From positions 15,650,707 to 15,714,706 of the forward strand of contig NC_042532.1 of assembly GCF_900963305.1 (NCBI RefSeq): DNA of 64,000 bases. The letters are read 5' to 3'. The notes below the pieces were generated by a model, which saw only the letters and a program-made list of their open reading frames with translations, searched no databases and had not been told where the DNA came from. Shown piece by piece: positions 45,106 through 57,319 of the stretch. The position numbers were made by a program, and so were the translations under genes. Origin of the DNA: Echeneis naucrates. Lineage: Eukaryota; Chordata; Actinopteri; Carangiformes; Echeneidae. Numbering within the stretch: position 1 is the stretch's first letter; each line of letters begins with the position of its first letter.

Positions 45106-45442
45106 ATCTACGTTGAACTTGACAAACAGACAACAAACAGACACATCACACCAACCACAGTGGACACAAACTGATCCTTAAATCCTCAGCGGCTCTGCTA
45201 ATATGAATATTTTCTTCTCTCTGATGAAGATGATATTTAGTGTAAATCCAAGCAGCATTATTTCTCCTGATGTTTGTCCCTCGTTGCCTTCAGTCTGTGG
45301 AGAGCAGAGAGATCATTTCCATAGAGAGGAGGCTTTGCATCGTCAGCTGATCCTCCAGTGAAGTGAGAAGGTTTATAGTCCTGTGAGTTCAACACTGCAG
45401 GACTCAGATCTGTCAGTCAACACAGCAGAAAGCACAACCACC

Positions 45443-45930
45443 ATGACTCTCATCACCATCCTCATCTGGACGCTGGCCTGCTGCTGTTTTCCAGGTTCAT
45501 TCACTCAGCAACATTTCAGACATGATGTGCTGCCTTTTCTCTTCGTTTCTTTCTGCTGATAAATGACACATTTGTTTTTGTGTGCAGGATGCAGCGGTCA
45601 GGTGACTGTGACTCAGCCTTCAGTAGAGACAGCCAGTCCAGGATCCACCGTCACTCTGACCTGTAAAACCAGCCGGGATGTTTATGGCAATAATTACATG
45701 TTCTGGTACCAACAGAAATCTGGACAGTCTCCAAAGCTCCTGATAAGATATGTAAACCAACCTGAATCAGGAACACCAGCTCGGTTTAGCGGCAGTGGAA
45801 GCCGCTCTGACTTCAGTTTGACCATCAGTGGAGTTCAGACTGAAGATGCAGCAGTTTATTACTGTCAGAGTTATCATGTCATAAATAGTGCTGCTGTGTT
45901 CACACAGTGATTTGTAGTGGTACAAAAACC
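45443..45930 (+). CDS. IgL variable segment V1g, intact
   Basis: Leader 45443-45494, V exon 45588-45902, heptamer 45903-45909, nonamer 45922-45930. Octamer-like element at 45333-45340. CDR1 [12 protein letters not shown]2 region RYVNQPE; CDR3 [11 protein letters not shown]. Partner of V1d but with different CDR2 and CDR3. It faces CL2d. Confidence 0.93.
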
Positions 45931-46655
45931 TCCCTCAGCCAGATGCAGAGACACTGAGCTGTTAGAGCAGGAAGAGACTCTGACACAGACCGCTGAACAC
46001 AGAGCTGACAGTAAACCCACCAAGCACTTCCTATAAAGTCACGTTCAAGTTTATTACTTTACTAACATATTCTTCATTTTTATGTGATGTGATGATATTT
46101 CAGAAATATCCTCATGACATTCACCCTCCCAGATTTTCATCATCCACTTAAAAAAAATGAGGTAGATGAACAGATATATATGTAGAAAATGTAAATAAAT
46201 AATTTTCCTTCAACGAGTTAAAGTCAGCATCACGTTTGCTTTCCATTACGATTTCACCTCCTTTACCTGTTTGGATTTGTTCACTCAGATAATAAAAAGT
46301 GGAGTAATTTTAGTTTTGACACATTTGTTTGACTCCAAGGTTTTTCATTCTCTACAGACCAGATCCAGTTACAGTCAGATTAACAAAGATGGAAAACTAA
46401 ACACCAAAACAATTCACCATGTTGTCTTTGAATTAAAACTTTATTAGCAAAAGCAGGAGACATGAACGTTATCAGTTATGAAGCACAGTCACATCCACTC
46501 AGCTCTACACGTGGCTCTCTAACTGTTTGCAGCAGTGCTGTTCTCTGACACACAAAGCTTCACCTTCTTCTACACATTACACAACATTAAAATGGATTTT
46601 GATCAGAGCAGCTCCTCCTGCTCCCCCCAGAGTGACCTCCTGTCCTGGGCTTCAG

Positions 46656-46984
46656 TCAGACTCTCTTGCCTCCACACTGGCTTCTGTGAATGGACTTGAT
46701 CTGGCTGTTACCATGATGGAGGACCTTACAGGAGTACAGCTCTCCTTCCATCCAGCGCTCCCGGCTCAGGCTCAGGATGCTGCTGCTGCTGTACAGTCCG
46801 CTCTTCTCCTCCTCTGAGCTGGTCCGGACCCCCTCCGTCAGCTGTACGCCGTCCACCTCCCAGCTCACCACGGCTCCCTCAGGAGAGTAGCCAGACAGGA
46901 GGCAGGCCAGGGTGGCCGAGCCCCCGGAGAGCTGCTCAGAGGGCGGGGGGAGCAGAGAGACTGAGGGCCTGACCATGGAGCCAG
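46656..46984 (-). CDS. IgL constant exon CL2d
   Basis: Same protein as CL2a-c, including the GGKRV tail. Polyadenylation signal at 46440-46445. J5 precedes it on the minus strand with an 893-bp intron. Confidence 0.92.
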
Positions 46985-47833
46985 CTGGAGGGGAGAGCAG
47001 AGACACACAAGGAGCAGAATGACGTCCACTGAAGGTCACACAGCTGAACAGGACACAGTTACTATTCAGGACTGAAGTTAACATGACTGTGGATCAGGTG
47101 GGAGTCATCATACAGTGATCAGACAGAGAAGCAGCACGGGGCTGAACAAATAAATACATTTGCCATGTTTTGAACAATTTCTCTACAAATGAATGAATCT
47201 GTCAGTCTGCATCCCTCTGAATCAACAGCAATGAGACAATAAGCTGATATTTAGCTTGATGGAAAAATATCACAGTGATCATGAAATTAAAGGTTGGTAT
47301 GTGTTTTATCATCTGTGATATTAAATAAGTCGGATCTGAAAAGATTTTCTTTGTTGGAAAATGTCACATCTGTGCACAGTGAAAGACTTTGTCATCTGCT
47401 TGTTTCGCTTCCTTTTCACTGCATCAAATCAACGAACTGTGAACGCAAAATAAAATCTGGACTGAATTAATGTGTAAAGTCACTCACTTCTCTCGTCAAC
47501 ATGATATATTTAACTAAGTAATATATTTAACACTTGTTAAAATTTTGATATAAAAAAGAAGCTGTAGGATGAAATGTTAAAAATGCTACAGTGTGCCTCA
47601 CATACATTTTTACAAAAAAACATCACATTTCACACGGAAAATATGCAAATTTAAAATGGATAGAATAAAGAGAAATTTGACATAATTTCACACAAATGTA
47701 ATCATAAATCATCTGTGACACTTAATTAAATGGAGTCGAAGAAATCATCAAGACAAATTATGGAACATATGAAAATCGGTTAAAATACGTGAAAATAAAA
47801 TTTAGGATGATGACCTTCTGAAGTAGATTATCA

Positions 47834-47971
<138 letters not shown>

Positions 47972-48594
47972 TCATCTATCCACTGAAAACAATCTCTGCT
48001 TGTTCTGATAACACAGAAAAATATCTACTTTTCACATCTACACAGTTTGTTTCATGATATGAACTGAAATGATTTGAAACATGAAGATTATTTCTTCAGT
48101 TTTCTTGAACTTTTCTAAACCTGACAGAGAAACGATCACAGTCTCCTTGTAACAAAGTCACATTTTCCACACTTTAATAGCAGCTGATAAATGGTTGAAT
48201 GAACTTGTTGTTTTTTAATGTTAATGATTCATTTTAAGAGTCATTCAAATAAAAATAATGATCTACGTTGAACTCGACAAACAGACAACAAACAGACACA
48301 TCACACCAACCACAGTGGACACAAACTGATCCTTAAATCCTCAGCTGCTCCGCTAATATGAATATTTTCTTGTCTCTGATGATGATATTTAGTGTAAATC
48401 CAAGCAGCATTATTTCTCCTGATGTTTGTCCCTCGTTGCCTTCAGTCTGTGGAGAGCAGAGAGATCATTTCCATAGAGAGGAGGCTTTGCATCGTCAGCT
48501 GATCCTCCAGTGAAGTGAGAAGGTTTATAGTCCTGTGAGTTCAACACTGCAGGACTCAGATCTGTCAGTCAACACAGCAGAAAGCACAACCACC

Positions 48595-49094
48595 ATGACT
48601 CTCATCACCATCCTCATCTGGACGCTGGCCTGCTGCTGTTTTCCAGGTTCATTCACTCAGCAACATTTCAGACATGATGTGCTGCCTTTTCTCTTCGTTT
48701 CTTTCTGCTGATAAATGACACATTTGTTTTTGTGTGCAGGATGCAGCGGTCAGGTGACTGTGACTCAGCCTTCAGTAGAGACAGCCAGTCCAGGATCCAC
48801 CGTCACTCTGACCTGTAAAACCAGCCGGAATGTTTATAGATGGAGCGATGGTGATCAGGGTATGTTCTGGTACCAACAGAAAACTGGACAGTCTCCAAAG
48901 CTCCTGATAAAATTTGTAAACCAACGTGTATCAGGAACACCAGCTCGGTTTAGTGGCAGTGGAAGCCGCTCTGACTTCAGTTTGACCATCAGTGGAGTTC
49001 AGACTGAAGATGCTGCAGTTTATTACTGTCAGAGTTATCATGAGATAAATAGTGCTGATGTGTTCACACAGTGATTTGTAGTCGTACAAAAACC
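48595..49094 (+). CDS. IgL variable segment V1h, intact, last of the locus here
   Basis: Leader 48595-48646, V exon 48740-49066, heptamer 49067-49073, nonamer 49086-49094. Octamer-like element at 48485-48492. CDR1 [13 protein letters not shown] (Asn for the usual Asp); CDR2 region KFVNQRV; CDR3 [11 protein letters not shown]. No constant exon follows to the right; similarity to the V1a/V1c/V1f downstream sequence fades after about 49210 and a LINE end follows. Confidence 0.93.
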
Positions 49095-49294
49095 TCCCTC
49101 AGCCAGATGCAGAGACACTGAGCTGTTAGAGCAGGAAGAGACTCTGACACAGACCGCTGAACACAGAGCTGACAGTAAACCCACCAAGCACCAAATACAC
49201 ATTAAAAATTTATTAATTACAAAAAAAAAACTGCTTAATGAAACATTGATATATGATTAACAAGCAAGTATTTTACAGTTTCGTCAAATCAGTC

Positions 49295-49712
49295 TGAATT
49301 GTTTCAAAAGCCTCAAAATTACAAATCTGCAATAAGAAAGAATTACCATAATTTGGCCTTCAGCAATATAACAATTACAGGCTTCATCGTGGAAGGGAGA
49401 GGCAGGATGAACAGACTTAAAAACAGCTTCTACACTTCGGCTGTCAGGACGCTAAACAGCCACAACTCAGAACAATCCAGTCAGTAGGGCAACATAATTA
49501 AGTGTCAAATCTACCTCACCTAGGGGCAATTCCAACATGCTGCTTTTATTTCTGGATTTAGCATTATTTATAAGCAGTAGTTGCTATTTGGTCTTGTCCT
49601 TGTGAACTGTTTTTTTTTTTTTTCCTTTTAATGCACCTTCAGTGTTGCCCCCAAAATTTCGTTGTGCAGCCGCTGTATAATGACAATAAACGCTCTCTTA
49701 TCTTATCTTTTG
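49295..49712 (+). mobile_element. 5'-truncated LINE (L2-like) 3' end
   Basis: An open stretch ending at 49487 reads RMNRLKNSFYTSAVRTLNSH, typical of the C-terminal end of fish L2/CR1-type reverse-transcriptase proteins. Its 3' UTR ends AATTTCGTTGTGCAG, then ATGACAATAAA, then TCTTATCTTATCTT, the usual tail pattern of such elements. Only the last 400 bp or so is present, as with most LINE copies. A T run lies at 49609-49623. It sits at the right border of the IgL locus. Confidence 0.65.
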
Positions 49713-49876
49713 AGGATGCCAGCTTGCAGCCGTGTTTCCGCATTTTTGAGGAAGTAGATTTTTTTATTTTTTTAGTGGGGGGGGGGGGTCATAGCAGAAA
49801 GAAAGGACAGTACAGTCCTCGCGCCAACCTCGAGGTGTCTGCGTTGATCACCGCGCGCTCCTTCCGCAGTGTGAAA

Positions 49877-50141
49877 ATGAGCGAACGGAGGAGAAACGCG
49901 CTCAAAACAACACTTCAGCTGGAATCTCAACTTCTGTGGGTAGGTGGGACTTCAGCAGAGTAAACATCACACACTACAAACATACATGTCAGAAATCAGT
50001 ATCTGTTTGAATGTTGGAAATGTTGGATAAATTGCATCTTGGTTGTGTTGTGTGTGTGTGAATGTATTTCGAGACAGACTCACGTTTGAGTCACACTGGT
50101 CATATGACAGTTATGTTTTAGAGGAAATCGGCTACAGTATG

Positions 50142-50174
<33 letters not shown>

Positions 50175-52848
50175 CAAGTGGATTGGTCATCTATTCAAAA
50201 AGATACACATTTCAGTAGCTTATTATACTTTACCTCACAGTATAATATAATTTAAATTGTGCTTTGTTTTATTTGCCATTTTCTACCATTAAAAAAATAA
50301 ATAAATAACAGGACACGTCTTGTGGGAAGTAGAAAAGACTAAATTTCTTGTGACTGTGTAAAAAACAGATAAGGTTTAACCATCTGTTCTAAATCATTAA
50401 CAGAGACATGGGTTTCTTGGTTCAGACCATGCTGAACAAAGTCTGAAGCTTTCAGTGTTTCAGTGTCATGGGTTGATTTCCCCATTACTGGTCTGTTTCT
50501 AATCACCACCAACCCGGGGCCTCAGAGCAAGGCCCCTTAATCTGCAGCTACAAGTGCTCAATTAATAACTTCAATTTATTCCAAAAATATATTTTGTAAC
50601 ACATTGAATATTAGTTTTATCTGATTTCTTTTAACTAATAGATATGAGAGAATTGACAACATACTGATTCTTTAAATGAAGTTACAAGATATCAGCACTT
50701 ATCTTAACCTAAAGACTAGAAACAAATAAGACAGCCTGCTCACACACATAAAGCTGCTGTAGCTGAAGTATGGCATCATGTTAAACTATCTTACACATAC
50801 ATGGGGTCACATGGAGTTAAAAATGAATGCATAAGAGAGTAAATGCAAGCTTATTAACAGCATTTTTGTCACAGATACTATTATTTATGCACGCTTTACT
50901 CTTGTGTTGTATTGGGGCACTCTTTTTTTATTTAACAGGTGATGGGGTTGGTGGTGGGCTTGAGTGGATTCTATCTACTGATGAAATACAGTCACAGCAG
51001 GCTATTCTTTTGTGACACCTACATCATCATGCCTGCTATCCTCGCTCTCATCAGTGGCGCTTTCCTTTTGACCAACGGTTTCCTCGGCTCGTGGCTGAGC
51101 TTCAGAGATTCAGTCTTTTTCCAGGGACTGGTAGGCTTGTCAGTTTGAGTGAATAAGGGAATATCTGTCTGTGTTATAATGTATGGACCTTAATGAAACA
51201 TGCTCTTCTCCAGTTTGTTTATCTGCTGGTTGTGATCTTCTGCCTGCAAAGTTCGGCTTCAGCATTGGCATATTTTCACTCCATAAAGGTACCCATGTCA
51301 CACCAAAATGCATCTGCACTGGACTGGAACTATAACATTATCTGCCCACAAAAAGATTGTTTACGTTCTTTGTGTCTTCTTGTGTTTGGTTTTTAGCTGG
51401 ATTCAGACTTAACTTCCCTCAGTGGTGTTTTTCAAAATTACACAGGCAACAGCCAGGATCCAAACTCTCAAGCTGTAGATGCTACACAAGAGGAGGTGCG
51501 TGCTCGGCCATCACATATTTGAACTGAATTATGTAGGCATCCATACACCATGTAGAAACAACTGAGCATTTCAAATGGCATAACATTTTTCCTAAACCTA
51601 AAAAGCAACAGCACAAAAAGTAGCAGGACATACCACATACACCAGCATGGTTGAGCCACTTGGATGCACTTCTTGTAATGATATCTATATTAGAAGTGGA
51701 AAACCTGCATTGTCTCCTCTGAACAAGCAGCAGCAGTTATATCACCCTCTGCTGGTGCTATCACCTTTGACAAGTGAAAAAAACGTACTGCTCATATTCC
51801 AGGCAGTGTCACATTCGAGTAAGAACCAGGCCCAACCCTGCTTTTTATATTGACAGTGTTCAGGGTGGTATGGCCTTAACAGAGAGACAGACTGAGAGTT
51901 TATAGGTCACTTTCTGTACAAATCTGTGCATGTAGTGACTGTCAATCGTTAGCATCTGCAACCAACTCTGATCATAAGTTTGGTATTATTTCATGAATTT
52001 ACGAATGGGGGCACATTTTAAAGTTGAATTTTGATTTAGACACATTTTAGTGCAATAAAACTACTATTTTTGTCTGACTTTTAGTCAAGTAGAAGTTTAA
52101 AGTAGTAAAAAAACAAGTACAACAAAAATACTGTATGTCAATAAGTATACAAATTCATAAGTTTTTATTTAAGTAAATGTTTTAAATAAGATTCACTTTT
52201 ACTTTACTGTTCACAATTCTTCAACACTGACAATAAGAAAATCCCCAACAACAATAATGATAACTGTCTGATTTGCGGTGTTTTATACTGATTGAGAGTG
52301 ACTGGGCATTTGGTGTTTTGATCCCTGTTAGTTGCAGTGTTGTGGTGTCCATGACTATAGGGACTGGCTTGAAACCTCTTGGTTCAACCGTACTGGAGGA
52401 CTACGTGTTCCCCACAGCTGCTGCAACTCGACTTTCTCCTCCTGTACTGGCACTGTGGACAAGCCATGGCAGTTAAACACACAGGTCAGACAATGTCCAT
52501 AATCACAAACACAAAAATGTTTCAGCATGAATGTCAAATAGCTCTGCTTGGTTAATTTTCTAATTCAAATTTTCTATCTCATCCTTTCAGGGCTGCCAGG
52601 TTAAGCTGGAGATGGCTCTACAGTTCACACTGAGTTTTATCATCTGGCTCTCGCCAGTAGTTTTACTGGTGGAGGTGTGAAACACTTCATAGTATTTATA
52701 CCATTTTAGAATTCTTTAATTTGGCTGCTACCCAGAATCACCATCTCCTTTCTCTCCCTTTTGACTATAGTTTGTTGTGTTTCTGACGGCGGGACAGCTC
52801 ATGAGGTACCAACATTTTATGGGATATCACAAGCTGGAAAAAAACTAA
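49877..52848 (+). CDS. Tetraspanin, seven coding exons
   Basis: Four-pass membrane protein of the tetraspanin family, which organises membrane microdomains. Exons: 49877-49939, 50939-51130, 51214-51288, 51397-51495, 52332-52484, 52591-52674 and 52771-52848. All junctions are GT-AG in phase 0 and the product is 247 residues. It starts MSERRRNALKTTLQLESQLL; the first two membrane segments are in exons 1-2, the third (FVYLLVVIFCLQSSASALAY) in exon 3. The large extracellular loop holds LQCCGVHDYRDW with the diagnostic CCG, then a second pair HSCC, then C before TGTVDKPW and GCQVKL before the last membrane segment, giving six loop cysteines. NYT, NRT and NST sites could be N-glycosylated. It ends HKLEKN. 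Loop sequence recalls TSPAN3-like proteins and could be the fish tspan37 type; I do not assign a symbol. A G-run and CG-containing stretch at 49776-49870 may be the promoter. Confidence 0.88.
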
Positions 52849-53289
52849 AGAGACTTGCAGATGGAACAGCACTGGACTCTGTACATGCAACTATTATTAT
52901 GACTTGTCAGAATGATTGTTCTTGACTTTGAAACAGGTGTCTGATTTCTTATCCCTTTCACTGCTGCTTATTAATACAAGTTTATTCCAGTACACTACAA
53001 AACATGCAGCTTTTAAGTGGTGATGGATGATATGATGATTATAGCATTATTTGTGATGATGGTTTATACAAACTTCTGAATATACTGCTGCACTCATTCA
53101 CTTTATTTTAGCCGTTTTTAAGACCGCCTGTGTGGTAAGACATTTCTGAGCTGTAGTTTAAAAGAAGAAACATTTCTTACTTCTTGGTGCTCTTTTATAT
53201 CCTCAAATAGTTGTAGGCCACATTTAAACAAATCAGTGTAATGGAATGACTTTATATGAGTTATTATTGCCAACACTGCACATGTTTTT
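52849..53289 (+). other. Probable tetraspanin 3' UTR
   Basis: AT-rich sequence between the tetraspanin stop codon and the hAT element. No clear AATAAA stands out, and the transposon insertion may have moved or replaced the original 3' end. Confidence 0.4.
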
Positions 53290-53354
53290 CAGAGGTGGAC
53301 AGAGTGCACAACTTCACTACTTGAGTCAAAGTACAGATCAAAATTTTATGTTTG

Positions 53355-53358
<4 letters not shown>

Positions 53359-53390
<32 letters not shown>
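53359..53390. repeat. Poly-A run
   Basis: About 32 A in a row near the left end of the hAT element. Confidence 0.95.
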
Positions 53391-53392
<2 letters not shown>

Positions 53393-53520
53393 TAAGTAAA
53401 GGTATACCTCAGGAAATACAGGAAAGGGAAGTAGGTTTACTGTCATTATACACTGATGTGATTCTGCTACTGACAGTTTATAGCTCAAACATACCTTCAG
53501 TTAAAGAGGCCCAACAAGAA

Positions 53521-53730
53521 CCGGTCTGTGGAGGGATCCGGTCTGTTCTCTAGTCTCTGGAGGGATCCAGTCTGGTCTCTAGTCTCTGGAGGGATCCGGT
53601 CTGTTCTCTAGTCTCTGGAGGGATCCGGTCTGGTCTCTAGTCTCTGGAGGGATCCGGTCTGGTCTCTAGTCTCTGGAGGGATCCGGTCTGGTCTCTAGTC
53701 TCTGGAGGGGTCCGGTCTGGTCCAGTCTCC
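53521..53730. repeat. 29-bp minisatellite, about seven copies
   Basis: GAGGGATCC recurs at 53531, 53560, 53589, 53618, 53647, 53676 and (as GAGGGGTCC) 53705, an exact 29-bp period. Units differ by single bases such as CCGG/CCAG and TGTT/TGGT. Confidence 0.95.
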
Positions 53731-53949
53731 AGTGTGCTCCATGTCCAGTTCCTCCTCTGCCTCCTTTTATGATGGTACTTCTTGTCATAGATTCAGGATG
53801 ATGGCAAAAAATGGAGGCGAGAATTAGTGAGTTAGAGTCGCGGCTGCACGCTCTAGCTAGCTCAGTTTAGACAAATGCAGTGTAGCAAGAAAAAGTGGAG
53901 AGTAGACTGGTGGTAAACAGGAACAGAGACCAGACCAGAGAGACGCAGT

Positions 53950-55605
53950 TCGAGTTCAGGTGTGGGCAGCTAACACGGCTAGCTTAACTGGTTACGAGGA
54001 ATGGACTGGGCTGACGCAAGATACCCCCCAGGACCGAGGCCGGACCAGACCAGAGAATATGGACCAGGAAAAAAACAACCAATCACCCACTGAGATGACT
54101 TATTTACAGAATTTAATATGCCAGTCCATTTCATGAATTATTTCATGGTCCTGTTGGCGCCAGAAATGTATTTTATCTGCCCCCCCCCAACCAAACAAAT
54201 GGTTTATCCACCTACCCTTCGCTAAGCCCCGCCCCCCCTTGGTTGCTGTTGCTATGCCAGGCTGTTTGTGTTGTCTGAAGTTTGGAAGGAAAATGTTCAG
54301 TCAGCATCAGTCCGGTGTCCAGAAAGGAAAAGACAAGAATAAGGAAATAAAGGATGAACAAATTTTCAGAAAAAATATTTTAAAAAGGTGGTGAAACGTA
54401 GAGCAAGGTGCGAGACAGAGCAGTTAGCTTGTAACTTAACGTAAATTGTCCAGCTCTAATGCTAATATCCATTAGCCTAGCTTGTATTATAGCCCGACAC
54501 AAAACGTTATCTTTGACGGAAAGAGCTGAGTTTGGGAAGAAGGAACGTGGTGATACACACCAGCTAAAAATACGACCAAGATGTATGATGTAGAATCACC
54601 CGATCGTTACAGATAAATAATCCAGTTAGGGTGAGGATTATACATCGTGGCCATGTTTGTATGTGTCCCAGTTAAGAATATGTGGCCGTATTATTACCTG
54701 GAACACGCATTAGCTTGTAGCCAGAGTTTGGATGTCTTCTGTGGACATCACTTACAACAACACGGTCCAACTCCTCATCACAGGTCTGTCTGTCTGCCTG
54801 CACACACACACACAACATTAACAACATCCTTGTGTGTGTTGTTGTGTCTGAAGCGGTGGAGTACTTCTACATTTGCGGTCAATATCTTTGTGCAGAAATA
54901 AAGCCAACATGTTAAATAAATTCCTCTGCCCCCCATGTCACTTTCTCTGTGACCTGACTGCAGCTGGAGCCCTCTCTGTCTCTTCCTTTCTGATGGAGCT
55001 CCCAAACTCAGCTGTTTCTGTCAAAGATAACGTTTCGTGTCGGGCTTTAATACAAGCTAGGCTAATGGACGTTAGCACTAGAGCTGTCCAGTTAGCTTAA
55101 GTTACAAGCTAACGACCCTGTTTCTTACCTTGCTCTACGTTTCTCGTCCCAAATTCACCGTCACCACCTTAAAAAAAAAAACACTGTATAACATTGTAAA
55201 TTGTATAGAAAATTTCTCAACCATGTATCTTTCTTTTCCTTTCTGATCACCACCTGCTGACCGGACATTTTCCTACCGAACTTCAGACAACAGACAATAA
55301 CCAATAAGAGTAACCAAGGGGGGCGGGGCTTATCGAAGGCCAAAACATTTGTTGGGGAGGGGGTTACAATTAGGAAGAAACTAAGTAACTCACCAAAATA
55401 CATTTTAGTTTACATGTCCCCTTTCTCGTTCGCTTTTACTGGTCTAGTCTGTGGTCTCGTCCTGTCTCGTCTCGGTCCGTTCCGGGAGGGGTACCGTCAC
55501 CGGTCTGGTCTGGTCTGGTTCGGCCTAGGTCCTGGGGGGGGCGCCGTATCTGCATTAGCCCAGTCCATTACTCGCAACCAACTAACTGTAGACACGTTCA
55601 GGTGC
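53950..55605. repeat. Long imperfect inverted repeat (foldback) within the hAT element
   Basis: The left arm (about 53950-54545) and the right arm (about 55005-55605, read on -) share in the same order TTCAGGTGTGGGCA, AATGGACTGGGCT, AGCCCCGCCCCCC, GTCTGAAGTT, AACGTAGAGCAAGG, TAGCTTGTAACTTAA and AACGTTATCTTTGAC. A spacer of about 460 bp separates them. Small differences and gaps show the arms are old. Confidence 0.8.
54590..54790 (-). pseudogene. Second, rearranged copy of the integrase-type fragment
   Basis: The part 54675-54790 read on the minus strand matches 56870-56995 on +, while 54590-54655 matches 57000-57060 in direct orientation. So the spacer of the foldback holds a partly inverted copy of the right-hand end. 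A remnant without coding integrity. Confidence 0.6.
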
Positions 55606-55800
55606 CCACACCGGGAATGGACCTTTACATTACATATCATACTACAATCATTACATCACTATTACATAACACATCACTTATTACATACTATAATCATATT
55701 ACAATCATACATACATCACATTTACCTCGTGTATACACATTTACAGTTACATCATATATATAGTCATACATTACACTTAACCCCGGGGTTATATTACATC
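55415..55800. other. G-rich then TACAT-rich stretch
   Basis: GGTCTGGTCTGG-type sequence with a G run at 55532-55540 leads into an AT-rich series of TTACAT/ATACAT near-repeats (55625-55800). No gene is seen. Confidence 0.6.
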
Positions 55801-55820
55801 ATACACTCACATTACGTACC

Positions 55821-55887
55821 CTAGCCGGGAATCGAACACCTGCCACCTAGGTATGGGGCGGCAGCGTTACCACTGCGCCACAGCGCT
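55821..55887 (-). repeat. tRNA-like sequence, probably a SINE head
   Basis: Read on the minus strand, TGTGGCGCAGTGGTAACGC carries an RNA polymerase III A box and GTTCGATTCCCGG a B box, at tRNA-like spacing within about 67 bp. I could not fold a proper cloverleaf, so a tRNA-derived SINE head or decayed tRNA copy is more likely than a working tRNA gene. Confidence 0.55.
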
Positions 55888-56865
55888 GGTCGAGTTGGAG
55901 CCTACATTTGCGCTATTTCGCCAGTTCGCACTTTTACGTCACGTGACCTAGTCGTGATGACGTGACACCCAAAGTGAGCTGTGATTGGCTCCAGCACCCC
56001 ACGTGACCTCTTCTTCTCAGCTCCGACTCCACGCCTGTTGATTTGTTAATAATTTTTTATGAGTAAATAAACACCATGCTTTGTTGCTGAATTTTTGTTG
56101 TGTATACGCTACAGTTTAACTGGTTGATCGATCAATGACAACCCAACCCAGGGCATAACGTAATTCCCAACCCCGTTTCCCAAAGGGCGCAAAGTTGATA
56201 TATTTGGGTGGCCAGGGTGAGCGTTTGTTATGTCAGTGTATGTTCTTTATGGTAAAATGGACAAACTTGTGTTAAACGAGTTCGTGAATTATGAAAAACA
56301 TGGACACTATCCGGTGGGTATTTCCAAGGAGCAGAAATGTGTCATGGCAAGTAATAGTAACGTTATACGTCAAAAATAATGTCATCAATTCATCAGTCGA
56401 GCATGCTAACCAGTTAGCTAGCAGTCCATTTCGAAGCGACTAACTAGTGTAAGTGATCCGGCAGTGAGGTTTACTTAACGTAGGCTACTCTCACACAGCT
56501 ATGCTAGCTGGCATCCAATTACAGAAAGATTGACAAAGAATGGCCGAACAAATGCATTCTCAATTGATTTTGTTATATAATAAATACCATAGCAGTAACA
56601 TACACATTGGCCTTTTCCACGTCGCTTTCCGTACACCCAGCTGTGTTTCTATTTGCGTTTCTTCTTTAAGTACGCACGGTAACTTAGCAACTACGTACGA
56701 CTCAACAGTAAATCAGCGTAAAGGGGAACAGGAACACCGCACTTTCCGACAAAGATATTGACGCAAATTTACAAGAAGTACTCTGCAGCTTCAGACATAA
56801 CAACACACACAAAGACAGGGACATTTCTCGTTGTTAATATTTTCTTTTGTGTGTGTGTGTGCAGA

Positions 56866-57009
56866 AAGACAGACCTGTATTCAGCTGTGAGTGATGAGGA
56901 GTTGGACCGTGTTGTTGTAAGTGATGTCCACAGAAGAGATCCAAACTCTGGATACAAGCTAATGCTTGTTCCATGTAATAATACGGCCACGGTGTATAAC
57001 GTAGAATGA
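56866..57009 (+). pseudogene. Fragment of an integrase-core-type gene
   Basis: After a GTGTGTGTGCAG acceptor-like stretch, the reading DLYSAVSDEELDRVVVSD with HRRDPNSGYKLM resembles the start of a multicopy fish protein family with an integrase catalytic core, linked to mobile elements. Only this short part is present, so it is a fossil carried inside the hAT element. Family assignment is from memory and tentative. Confidence 0.4.
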
Positions 57010-57319
57010 GCCGAGCTTTATGGAGAAATAATCCAGGTAGGATGAGTATTATACATCGTGGCCATATTCTTACCTGGAACACACAGAAATTGTTACAAAA
57101 ACAATTACAATAAAAAAACAATGGACAAGTAAAGTTAGACTAGCGCAAAAGTAGCGAGGAACATTTATTATATATTATATTTATATAATATATATATTTG
57201 TCCTTCAAATGTAGTGAAGTGAAAGTAAAAGTATCCCCCCAAAATAATACTAAAGTAACAGATACTCAAAAACTATACTTCAGTACAGTACTCCGTGACT
57301 GTCCATCCCTGATGTTTTT

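Larger units (their letters stand above)
53282..57319. mobile_element. 4.0-kb hAT-like DNA transposon with perfect 8-bp target duplication
   Basis: The element is 53290-57311 (4022 bp). ATGTTTTT flanks it exactly on both sides (53282-53289 and 57312-57319). Ends are inverted: CAGAGGTGGACAG at the left and, read on -, CAGGGATGGACAG at the right. An 8-bp duplication with CAG...GTGG-type ends is the hallmark of the hAT superfamily. I find no hAT transposase (no BED finger or dimerisation domain), so it is non-autonomous. Inside are a poly-A run, a 29-bp minisatellite, a long inverted repeat, a tRNA-like sequence and fragments of an integrase-type gene. A matching duplication suggests fairly recent insertion. 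Confidence 0.85.

Noticed and set aside
55821-55887. Functional tRNA gene
   Set aside because: Boxes are present but I could not form a good acceptor stem, anticodon arm and T stem together.
53282-57319. An intact, self-mobile transposon
   Set aside because: No transposase reading frame of useful length is present between the ends.
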